The notes below the pieces were generated by a model that saw only the letters and a program-made list of their open reading frames with translations, was not told the origin of the DNA and ran no database searches. Both the position numbers and the translations under genes were made by a program. From the NCBI RefSeq assembly GCF_002646595.1, contig NZ_PDUD01000065.1:1-41400 (forward strand): a DNA stretch of 41,400 bases, read 5' to 3'. Source of the DNA: Flavilitoribacter nigricans DSM 23189 = NBRC 102662. Lineage in GTDB: Bacteria; Bacteroidota; Bacteroidia; Chitinophagales; Saprospiraceae. Shown here piece after piece: positions 33,926 through 41,088 of the stretch (the stretch's first letter is position 1; every line of letters begins with the position of its first letter).

Positions 33926-35239
33926 TCAGGGAAAATTATACTGCACCTGTACACCGGGAAGGGTCATGATCACATCCAGGCCGACCTGCCAGTTGGGCGT
34001 CAACCGCCACAATACGCCGGCCCGGGCTGCGGGTACGGCCAGGTAGAAAAGATCGCTGCCCCGATACACCTGGCTGGTAATCAATTGGTCGATTCCCCTT
34101 TCCGGGAAGTAAAAACGATCCTCCACAATGTTTTCATCCTGGATCAAGCCGACGATAGTGACCCCAAAGTAAAATTTAAAAGGATGCCGGCGTCGAAACA
34201 TATAACGGACATCCAAACGCGCATAAGTCGCTTCCCAGTACTGGGTGCGCAGCACAAAAGCCTGTCCGGGATTGTCCGGTACCCGAGCCAATACTTCCTG
34301 CCGGGTATCCGGTTCGGAATAGAACATAGCGCCGATACTGATATCAAAACCGGAGCGGAACTGCCGGCCAAGGGTGAAACCATAATTTTGATCCCACCGT
34401 TTTCCTTTATCGAAAACCCCTTCAGTGTATTGCGGATAAAGCTCCAGCCATTCCTGACCTCCTTCGAGCGGGACGTAGACCGGCTCCGCTTTATTGGGTT
34501 GCACCTGGTAAAATTTAAAATCGCCATTTCGGCCCCGCGGAATGGTTTGCCAGCTGGCCTGAAAATACCAATAGCTCGGTGCCGGCTTCTTGATGGACCG
34601 ATAGTTGATCTTTTCCGTTTCCGCTATGGCTACCGCGGCGATTGGGGACGATTCAAGATTATCCAGTACCGCAAAGTCCCGGAATTCCTTGCTCATTTCC
34701 AGTTCCCACAGATGGTCCGATAAGTTGCGGGGGATGAGGCTATCGCTTTCCGGTGACTGAGCAGCTGCCGTTGACGACTGTTCCGGGTGAACCGGTAAAT
34801 CGATCGCTTGTCCGATCACTGCGGGCTTCTCCCCAACTTCCCGTATTGCTGCGGGTAGTGGATCTACCGTTTTGAGCACAGCGGTTGGTCTGGTCTTTTC
34901 GGCAGGAGCAGCTGTTGTTAGATCAGGAGCAATGGCAGGCCGGGCGCTAGCCGATTCCCCCGGAGGCAAGGCAGGGCCGCGAAGCGGGAAGGCACCGATG
35001 TCCGAGGTTGATCGTTCCGGCCTGTCGCCCATCCCGATCCGGCTGCTTCGGACCAGCCATAAACCGGCAGTAAAAGCTAGCACCAGACTGAAAACCAACA
35101 AATACCTTCCGATCGACGTCGGAGGTGGTGCCGGATCTTTTGCGATCTGGCTGTAGATAGCCTCCCATTGCCCCGGAGGGGGTGCAAATTTGCGCTCGTG
35201 CTGAATACTTTCTCTCAGCTTATCTTCCAGATAGCTCAT
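33926..35239 (-). CDS. Candidate dual-membrane anti-sigma factor: cytoplasmic region, one helix, long linker, outer-membrane barrel
   Basis: A 437-residue protein directly downstream of the ECF sigma gene; its ATG overlaps the sigma stop by four bases (35236-35239). Residues 1-43 are soluble (RESIQHERKFAPPPGQWEAIYSQI), followed by one membrane helix at about 44-63. Residues about 65-215 are rich in Pro, Ala, Thr, Ser and Glu with no fold signature and look disordered. Residues about 215-437 have the alternating aromatic/polar pattern of an outer-membrane barrel (YWYFQASWQTI, YGFTLGRQFRSGFDISIGAMFY, LDVRYMFRRRHPFKFYFGVTI) ending VQVQYNFP. This layout matches the dual membrane-spanning anti-sigma (Dma) proteins described in Bacteroides. 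No zinc-binding anti-sigma motif is present. The anti-sigma role is inferred from position and layout. Confidence 0.78.
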   Translation of the reverse strand: MSYLEDKLRESIQHERKFAPPPGQWEAIYSQIAKDPAPPPTSIGRYLLVFSLVLAFTAGLWLVRSSRIGMGDRPERSTSDIGAFPLRGPALPPGESASARPAIAPDLTTAAPAEKTRPTAVLKTVDPLPAAIREVGEKPAVIGQAIDLPVHPEQSSTAAAQSPESDSLIPRNLSDHLWELEMSKEFRDFAVLDNLESSPIAAVAIAETEKINYRSIKKPAPSYWYFQASWQTIPRGRNGDFKFYQVQPNKAEPVYVPLEGGQEWLELYPQYTEGVFDKGKRWDQNYGFTLGRQFRSGFDISIGAMFYSEPDTRQEVLARVPDNPGQAFVLRTQYWEATYARLDVRYMFRRRHPFKFYFGVTIVGLIQDENIVEDRFYFPERGIDQLITSQVYRGSDLFYLAVPAARAGVLWRLTPNWQVGLDVIMTLPGVQVQYNFP

Positions 35240-35805
35240 AATGTATAGCTGTTGCGAATTGGCCTAAAAAAAGGAGCACTCCACTTTTGTAATTTCCGAC
35301 GTGCCTTGGCTAAATTGGATTTGGAAGTGCCCACACTGATCCCGAGCAGCTCGGCAATTTCCGGATGGTTATAACCTTCCAATACATACAGGTTGAACAC
35401 CAGCCGGTAGGCCGGTGGCAGCAATTGCAAAAGCCGGTAGATCTCTTCTTCGGCCAGTGTATTGAGGGCTTTATTCTCCACCCCCGGCATTTTTTGCACC
35501 GCTTCCATACCCAATATTTTATCGGCTTTGCGACCGGCCCGAAAATGGTTGATAGCCGTTCTTACCGTGATCGTCCGTAGCCAGGGTTTGAAGGGCTGAT
35601 GAACATCGAATTGCTCCAGTGAGCGAAATACTTTGACAAAGGCATCCTGTACCACTTCTTCCGCTTCATCCCGGTTTCGGCAATAATGCAGGCTTACCGT
35701 CAGCGCATAGGAGTAGTAGCGTTCGTATAGTGCGAACTGTGCGGACTCCTCACCCTGACGGCAAGCTTTAATGATATCGGTTAGTGACGGACGGCTTTCT
35801 TTCAT
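35236..35805 (-). CDS. ECF-type RNA polymerase sigma factor
   Basis: A 189-residue sigma-70-family factor. Region 2 includes FALYERYYSYALTVSLHY and EAEEVVQDAFVKVFRSLEQFD, followed by KPWLRTITVRTAINHFR. Region 4 includes LLQLLPPAYRLVFNLYVLEGYNHPEIAELLGISVGTSKSNLAKARRKL. Length and motifs are normal for an extracytoplasmic function sigma factor. The stop codon overlaps the start of the candidate dual-membrane anti-sigma gene, so the two form an operon, and the sigma factor is probably held at the membrane until a signal releases it. Its regulon is unknown; the lipoprotein gene at 35877 lies 71 bases upstream on the same strand. Confidence 0.95.
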   Translation of the reverse strand: MKESRPSLTDIIKACRQGEESAQFALYERYYSYALTVSLHYCRNRDEAEEVVQDAFVKVFRSLEQFDVHQPFKPWLRTITVRTAINHFRAGRKADKILGMEAVQKMPGVENKALNTLAEEEIYRLLQLLPPAYRLVFNLYVLEGYNHPEIAELLGISVGTSKSNLAKARRKLQKWSAPFFRPIRNSYTL

Positions 35806-35876
35806 CAGAACTCTTGCGCGTTAATGGCTATCTTTTAAACGGCTTTTAGACAGGACCGATAGCAAACGGCCATTTT

Positions 35877-36488
35877 TTAACGAGGCTGCAACCAGACCCG
35901 GAAATACCCCTCCCGGAGCAGTAAACGCCGGTTGGTAAATAGCTCATCAATCGGCCTGCCCGGATCACCGATCAGTGAGCTGTTATCCGGGGAAAAAGTA
36001 TTCGGGACAACTTTTTCAGCTTCAAAGCGGCCTTCTAAGATACTGCTTTCCGGGGACCAGCTTTCGATAAAAAGGGTTCCCTCCAGGTCGTAATAATGGG
36101 ACGTCAAATACGGGCAGTGGCTGGTGCCACCCTGCTCCCGGCTCAACAGTCTGATATTTACCCGGGGGCCTTCCGCCTCACCCTGATCGTTCGCCCGGCC
36201 AAATCTTACTTCCCGGCCAACCAGTTCATCTTTCAGGTCTACCCCCAGGACCGTGATGCTGATATCTTCCATTCCATCATTGGTGGTTCGGGTAAAATGC
36301 AATTCTTCGGGGGTGTAATAACTTTCGTCCTGTCCAAAGCGATAGCCGTCAAATCGAACCATATTGTCATCGATCTCCGCTTCGATGAAATCGTTTTCCA
36401 GCACCATCACCTCCGTTTCAATGGAGGCTGATTCGCAGGCGCAGAAAAAGAGCAGGGAAAAGAACAGATAAATACTTGGCTTCTTCAT
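35877..36488 (-). CDS. Lipoprotein of unknown function
   Basis: A 203-residue protein from the ATG at 36488; a TTG at 36500 is in frame but gives an unneeded extension. The leader LFFSLLFFCAC ends in C16/C18, suggesting a lipoprotein. The mature part is acidic and beta-rich (MVRFDGYRFGQDESYYTPEEL, DISITVLGVDLKD, GTLFIESWSPESSILEGRFEAE), with an Ig-like or DUF-type character. I did not recognise a family. It lies 71 bases upstream of the sigma gene on the same strand and could be part of that module or a neighbour only. Confidence 0.7.
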   Translation of the reverse strand: MKKPSIYLFFSLLFFCACESASIETEVMVLENDFIEAEIDDNMVRFDGYRFGQDESYYTPEELHFTRTTNDGMEDISITVLGVDLKDELVGREVRFGRANDQGEAEGPRVNIRLLSREQGGTSHCPYLTSHYYDLEGTLFIESWSPESSILEGRFEAEKVVPNTFSPDNSSLIGDPGRPIDELFTNRRLLLREGYFRVWLQPR

Positions 36489-36835
36489 GATTGTTTGCAA
36501 TTGGTTTGTATTTATCTATTCAGGAGGTGGGGACCAAAGGGTTGCCTCGGGATAATTTTTTTTGTGACGCCGACTTCCCATTAGTGTGTCCGCCGACTGG
36601 AAGTCGGCGTTACGAGTGGCGTTACGAAAGTTAAAATCCCCGGCTCCGATACCGGCTAAAAAAACGGTCCGTTATTTAGATTATAAAATCGGGTAACCGA
36701 CGGCAATACATTTACAACTAAGATCGTCGGGCCCATGAAGATCGTAACCGCAGCATCCAGTCATCTGTAAATTTCAAGTTCTCCAGCTACTCTTTCATCC
36801 TAACTATTACCGGACTAACTAAATTCTTCCAACCC
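36489..36835. other. 347-base divergent spacer with a palindrome remnant
   Basis: No gene is seen. It contains the second copy of the ACGCCGACTTCC palindrome (36563-36626, listed separately). A TACATTTAC element at about 36706-36714 resembles a -7 box with one mismatch for the gene at 36836, but it is too far from the ATG to be convincing. Confidence 0.5.
36563..36626. repeat. ACGCCGACTTCC palindrome, copy 2, one arm partly decayed
   Basis: The right arm (about 36593-36614, CCGACTGGAAGTCGGCGTTACG) is identical over 22 bases to the corresponding part of the copy at 33836-33907. The left arm (from about 36565) is intact only for GACGCCGACTTCC and then diverges. Both copies are intergenic. Confidence 0.8.
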
Positions 36836-37270
36836 ATGTTGTCAAAACACCCCATCCTGTTCTTTCTGATCTTATTTTCATTGGCCGGATGTCAATCCGA
36901 ACAATACTTTGATGATACCGCTATCCAGGGTCTCTGGCAATCGCTCAATGACCGTGAGTATGCGGTGGCCTTTCGCGAGGACGGAAGTTTCGGGAATTAT
37001 ACCCGGGATAAAGACCTTTTCGCCGATTTATACGAATGGAACGCGATCCATTACAAAGTCAATAAGGTGATCGATGCCAAACGGGTAGAATTGATCCTTT
37101 TTGACAATATCACCAAAAAGGAATTCATGCGGGCGGAAGTTCACCGCGTAGACGAAAATCGCATCCGGATCCTCTTTATCAAACATCACAACATTCTGGA
37201 TCTGGCGGATGAATTCCATAAAACCGATGGTTTTGGTAATTTTGAGGAGATCATGGATAGTATTTACTGA
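36836..37270 (+). CDS. Small lipoprotein of unknown function
   Basis: A 144-residue protein with a clear lipobox SLAGC (C19) after a hydrophobic leader. The mature part, from DTAIQGLWQSLNDREYAVAFREDGSFGNY, resembles a small lipocalin-like or DUF-type beta-barrel in which a short Trp motif and alternating beta strands (EYAVAFREDGSF, KRVELILFDNI, NRIRILFI) are visible. No catalytic residues were recognised. The next gene begins 20 bases after its stop, so both may share a transcript. Confidence 0.72.
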   Translation: MLSKHPILFFLILFSLAGCQSEQYFDDTAIQGLWQSLNDREYAVAFREDGSFGNYTRDKDLFADLYEWNAIHYKVNKVIDAKRVELILFDNITKKEFMRAEVHRVDENRIRILFIKHHNILDLADEFHKTDGFGNFEEIMDSIY

Positions 37271-37289
37271 TGCCTAACTGATAACGAAC

Positions 37290-38267
37290 TTGGATCGCGA
37301 GCAATTAAACCTGCAGAATAAAGAGCTAAAGATCATCAATGCCATCGCCCACCAGCTGAATCAGGCGGTAGAGCTGCGGACGGCGCTGCAAAGTAGTCTG
37401 CAGTATACGGTGGAATTGCTCGACCTGCATACCGGCTGGATCTGGCTGGTACACCCGCAGACCCAGTCCGTTTACTTGGCCGCTTCTCATCAGTTACCGC
37501 CGGCATTCCAACAACACCCGGAGCGCCTGTCCGGCTGGTGCTGGTGCATCGAAAAGTATCTGAGCGACCGCATGGATACTACCGTCAACATCAGCGAGAT
37601 CACCTGCTCCCGGCTAAAAGACCTGCAGCAGGGAACGGCGGGGCTCCGCTACCACGCCAGCGTACCTTTGTTCTCCGGTCCGGAAAAGATCGGGATCATG
37701 AATGTGCTCAGTTCGGAATCCCAGCAAATGACGGAACGCAAGCTGCAATTGCTCCATACCATCGGCGAACTGCTCAGTATGGCCATTACTCGCACCCAGC
37801 TGTACGAGCAGAGCAAAAGCCGGGGCGCCGCCGAAGAGCGGCAACGCTTCAGCCGGGGCCTGGGCGAACAACTCCTGCCTACCCTGGACCGACTGCTGAT
37901 CAAACTGCAGGCGGCCCAGTTGCCGGCAGCTAGCGATGTTGATCAGAGTCTCCGCGAATCCGAACAACTGGCCGGCCAGTTGATGGAAGCCATCCAGGAA
38001 ATGCAGGACACCCTCAAAGAGATGGCCGAAACGGAACAGCGACAGCCGCAAAAGATCAAATATCCCGGTCCGCCGCTGTCTCCACGGGAACTGGAAGTGC
38101 TCCACCAGCTCCAATCGGGGCTGACCAACAAACAGATCGCCGATGAACTCTTCATTTCCGAACGAACGGTGAAATTCCACGTCAGCGCGATCCTGCAGAA
38201 GCTGGATGCCGCCAACCGGACGGAGGCAGTGCAAACGGCGCTGCAAAGGGGCCTGCTATCGGTCTAA
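37290..38267 (+). CDS. GAF-domain LuxR-family transcriptional regulator
   Basis: A 325-residue cytoplasmic regulator. Residues about 15-170 form a GAF-type domain (IINAIAHQLNQAVELRTALQ, LLDLHTGWIWLVHPQ, SVPLFSGPEKIGIMNVLS). A helical linker at about 175-250 is rich in Gln and Glu (ESEQLAGQLMEAIQEMQDTL). The LuxR-type HTH at about 260-322 is clear: PPLSPRELEVLHQLQSGLTNKQIADELFISERTVKFHVSAILQKLDA. The linker could be a dimerising helix as in NarL/NreB-type systems. The start is the TTG at 37290: an in-frame stop lies at 37275-37277 and no ATG precedes the conserved part. There is no receiver domain, so it probably senses a small ligand directly. Confidence 0.88.
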   Translation: MDREQLNLQNKELKIINAIAHQLNQAVELRTALQSSLQYTVELLDLHTGWIWLVHPQTQSVYLAASHQLPPAFQQHPERLSGWCWCIEKYLSDRMDTTVNISEITCSRLKDLQQGTAGLRYHASVPLFSGPEKIGIMNVLSSESQQMTERKLQLLHTIGELLSMAITRTQLYEQSKSRGAAEERQRFSRGLGEQLLPTLDRLLIKLQAAQLPAASDVDQSLRESEQLAGQLMEAIQEMQDTLKEMAETEQRQPQKIKYPGPPLSPRELEVLHQLQSGLTNKQIADELFISERTVKFHVSAILQKLDAANRTEAVQTALQRGLLSV

Positions 38268-38451
38268 AAGATCCGGTATTAAAGGTTTTCCGGTAAAGCG
38301 TCACCGCTATCGATACCTCTTATCTCGCTCCCATTTTAATGCCGCAATATTCCACCCACCTGTACCAAAGTACAGGTCCAAAACCCGCCATCTGCCCGGT
38401 GAATGGCCGCCCTTCTAGCCTGATCTTTGTGGTATACAAAAACCAAAAGAC

Positions 38452-39201
38452 ATGAAAGATCAAAGATCAACCGCACTGATCACCGGTGCCTCCAAAGGTT
38501 TGGGACTGGCCATTGCCGAAGCACTCGCCAAGCGGGGCTGGCGCCTGATCATCAACAGCCGGCACGCGCAGGAATTGCGTGATGCACAACGTAAATTGGA
38601 AACTTTCGGAGAGGTCGTTGCCATCTCCGGTGACGTTCGCGACGAGATCCACTTATTCCAGTTTGCGGAACTGCTCGAACGGGAACAGTGGTCTCTGGAA
38701 CTACTGATCAACAACGCTTCCACCCTGGGTGCATCGCCCCAGCCGGCTTTGCTCGATTACGCAACCAATGCCCTGCATAACATTTACCACACCAATGTGA
38801 TCGCGCCGCTTTCGCTCCTGCAAAAAGTACGCCCCTATCTAAGTACCAACGCCACCATCATTAATGTAAGCAGTGACGCTGCCGCTGAGGCCTACGAGGG
38901 CTGGGGAGGATACGGAGCCAGTAAAGCGGCCCTCGATCACTGGACCGCCATCCTGGCCAAGGAACAGCCGGACTGGTCGGTTTACGCCTTTGATCCGGGT
39001 GATATGCGTACGGAGATGCACCAGGCGGCCTTCCCGGGGCAGGATATCAGCGACCGGCCACTGCCCGAAGAAACGGCCGTACCGGCACTACTGAAACTCA
39101 TCCAAACTCATCCGGAGAGCAGACGGTATACCGCCCAGGAACTGCTGACTCCGCCCACTTCCCCCTGGAAATCCGAATATTTCCTGACCATGCTGAAGTG
39201 A
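38452..39201 (+). CDS. Short-chain dehydrogenase/reductase (SDR)
   Basis: A 249-residue cytoplasmic oxidoreductase of the classical SDR type. The cofactor motif TGASKGLGLA is at residues 11-20, followed by RLIINSRH, the NNAST stretch near residue 85 and the catalytic YxxxK as Y154/K158 in GYGASKAALDHW, with a preceding Ser in INVSSDAA. The arginine in NSRH suggests NADP(H) preference, an inference. The substrate is unknown. The gene is followed by a 104-base spacer containing the AACGTTTCCACGT-type repeat, then the QueA-like gene. Confidence 0.9.
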   Translation: MKDQRSTALITGASKGLGLAIAEALAKRGWRLIINSRHAQELRDAQRKLETFGEVVAISGDVRDEIHLFQFAELLEREQWSLELLINNASTLGASPQPALLDYATNALHNIYHTNVIAPLSLLQKVRPYLSTNATIINVSSDAAAEAYEGWGGYGASKAALDHWTAILAKEQPDWSVYAFDPGDMRTEMHQAAFPGQDISDRPLPEETAVPALLKLIQTHPESRRYTAQELLTPPTSPWKSEYFLTMLK

Positions 39202-39209
39202 AAGCGACC

Positions 39210-39262
39210 CAACATTACAACGTTTCCACATTTCTACCTTTCCACGTTTTGTCAACATTTGA
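39210..39262 (-). repeat. AACGTTTCCACGT-type degenerate repeat, second locus
   Basis: Read on the minus strand, this stretch contains AAATGTGGAAACGTTG and AATGTT, nearly identical over more than 20 bases to part of the tandem repeat at 21583-21655. It lies in the spacer between the SDR and QueA-like genes. Confidence 0.65.
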
Positions 39263-39305
39263 CTCATCGCGGTCTGAAGACCTACTGATTCTAAAAATTA
39301 CTGCC

Positions 39306-40364
39306 ATGCAATCACCCACAATATCCGCCCTTGATTTTGAACTGCCGGTTCATCTAAGCCGGCCGCTGCCTACCGAAAGCCGGGGCCTGGAACGGGATGC
39401 CGTCAAACTACTCGTTTCCAAAATGAATACCGACAGCGTATTCCACACTACTTTCGCTGAGATCGATCGTTTCCTGCAGGCGGGCGATGTACTGGTGGTA
39501 AATACCTCCGCCACCGTACCCGCAGCCCTGGACATTGTGTTGCCCACGGGCCGCAGAGGCAAAATTCACCTGTCCAACCAGATCAGCGATACTACCTGGC
39601 GCGGTGAATTGCGGGAGATCGTGCAGGGCCGACCCAAACGGTATTTTCTGGGACAGGCCGGTGCGGTATTTCCACTACCCGGTGGGGGAACGGCTACCCT
39701 CCTGGATCTCCACTCCGGATCAACCACCGATACCCGCCATCTGCAGTTGTGGGAGATCCGGCTGGACCTCCCGCTTGTGCCCCTACCTTATCTGCACCGC
39801 TACGGGAAACCCATCCGCTACGATGAACAGCAATTTCCGCTGGAATACTACCAGACCGCTTTTTCCACCGAGGCCGGTAGCGCCGAAATGCCTTCCGCAG
39901 GAAGGGCCTTCACCCATCCCCTGATCACCCGACTGTTGATCAAAGGAGTGCAATTTGCGCCAATCACCCTGCATACGGGAGTGTCCAGTCTGGAAACCGA
40001 CGAAGAACCCTTCCCCGAATTTTTTCGGGTGCCGGCCATCACGGCGAGCCTGATCAATACAGCCCGGCAGCAGGGCCGGCGGATCATCGCGGTGGGCACT
40101 ACAGCCGGTCGGGCGGTGGAATCGGCGGTGGACCGGCATGGCCAGGTCCGGGAAAAGGAAGGCTGGACGGAATTGTACATCAAGGCGGAAAGTGGCATGC
40201 AGATCATCACCGGGCTGATCACGGGTTTTCACGAACCCCGGGCGTCCCATCTGCATATGCTGGAAGCCCTGGCCGGGCGTCATCACCTGGAGATCGCCTA
40301 CCGCGCGGCCCTGGAAAGGGACTATTTGTGGCACGAATTCGGCGATCTGCACCTGATCGTATAA
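39306..40364 (+). CDS. QueA-like S-adenosylmethionine:tRNA ribosyltransferase-isomerase (divergent paralogue)
   Basis: A 352-residue protein from the ATG at 39306; an open frame back to 39198 runs through the repeat and is not used. QueA transfers the ribosyl part of S-adenosylmethionine to preQ1 in tRNA during queuosine synthesis. Family features are LDFELP near the N-terminus, GDVLVVNTSATVPAAL, YLHRYGKPIRYDEQQFPLEYYQTAFS and GSAEMPSAGRAFTHPLITRLL. However, several blocks differ from canonical QueA: GRAFT replaces the usual GLHFT, and ITLHTGVSSLETDEEPFPE replaces the usual VTLHVGxGTFxPV stretch. It may be a distinct QueA-like subfamily with another substrate. No other queuosine gene is in the window. 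Confidence 0.78.
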   Translation: MQSPTISALDFELPVHLSRPLPTESRGLERDAVKLLVSKMNTDSVFHTTFAEIDRFLQAGDVLVVNTSATVPAALDIVLPTGRRGKIHLSNQISDTTWRGELREIVQGRPKRYFLGQAGAVFPLPGGGTATLLDLHSGSTTDTRHLQLWEIRLDLPLVPLPYLHRYGKPIRYDEQQFPLEYYQTAFSTEAGSAEMPSAGRAFTHPLITRLLIKGVQFAPITLHTGVSSLETDEEPFPEFFRVPAITASLINTARQQGRRIIAVGTTAGRAVESAVDRHGQVREKEGWTELYIKAESGMQIITGLITGFHEPRASHLHMLEALAGRHHLEIAYRAALERDYLWHEFGDLHLIV

Positions 40365-40366
40365 GT

Positions 40367-40400
40367 GAGCGGCGGCCGGTTCCCGGATCGGCCATCGCTC
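40367..40400. terminator. Hairpin after the QueA-like gene
   Basis: GAGCG and GGCCG (40367-40371, 40374-40378) pair with CGGCC and CGCTC (40389-40393, 40396-40400) around a short internal loop, three bases after the stop. No T-run follows, so terminator function is uncertain. Confidence 0.4.
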
Positions 40401-40546
40401 AAAATAGCATGATGAAAAAAGTATATTTAATTATCTTCGAGATTCTGATTAATTTTAGGCTGAATAGGAAACGGGTACAACTAAATTCAATATGTGTTAG
40501 GGTTTACACGTTCTCAATGAATTCCCAAAATCTAAAAACTATAGTC

Positions 40547-41056
40547 ATGAAGGTTTTTAAATGTACGCTTCTGGTTGCGGCGGTATTTGCTCTTGCCGCA
40601 ATTATCACACCTACTGATGTAATCGCCCAGGGAGGCTTCGACGGTCTCGGTAAAGGCGATGTGGTGATCATTTACGATGGTACCGGACAGGGCCAGAGCT
40701 ATAAAGTGCGCCGTCCGGCAAAAAATAATCTGAAACGCTATCCGGTAGTGGGCCTGGGCAACTCTCCCGTTTTGCAGGAGTCTGCCTCCGCCGGCAAACA
40801 ACCGATGACGGCACCCGACGGATACTACGTCGTTTTTTCCATGGGTGATGACATTGGCGGCAAGCAAGCCCTTTACACCGCTAACGGAGTAACTTACCGC
40901 GGTATCTGGCGGGTAGTGAAACCCATCTCCGCTACCGATTTCAATGAGAATGGAGAATTGATGGTTCCGGATGGGGTATTGTATAAAGAACGGCTGGTAG
41001 CCGATTATCTGATCGTTTCCCGGGCGGATTCATTTGCGGACCCGATCGAGGAATAA
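40547..41056 (+). CDS. Small secreted protein of unknown function
   Basis: A 169-residue protein from the ATG at 40547; an in-frame ATG at 40517 would add ten residues in front of the signal peptide. The leader KCTLLVAAVFALAAIITPTDVIAQGG predicts export with cleavage near IAQ-GG or VIA-QG. The mature part is Gly-rich with beta character (DVVIIYDGTGQGQSYKV, DGYYVVFSMGDDIGGK, GIWRVVKPISAT) and ends acidic (FADPIEE). I did not recognise a family. Its stop is only 32 bases before the C-terminal end of the right-hand transposase gene, so the IS inserted immediately downstream. Confidence 0.68.
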   Translation: MKVFKCTLLVAAVFALAAIITPTDVIAQGGFDGLGKGDVVIIYDGTGQGQSYKVRRPAKNNLKRYPVVGLGNSPVLQESASAGKQPMTAPDGYYVVFSMGDDIGGKQALYTANGVTYRGIWRVVKPISATDFNENGELMVPDGVLYKERLVADYLIVSRADSFADPIEE

Positions 41057-41088
41057 GCCAGCGATTATCCATTAAACACAAACATGAG

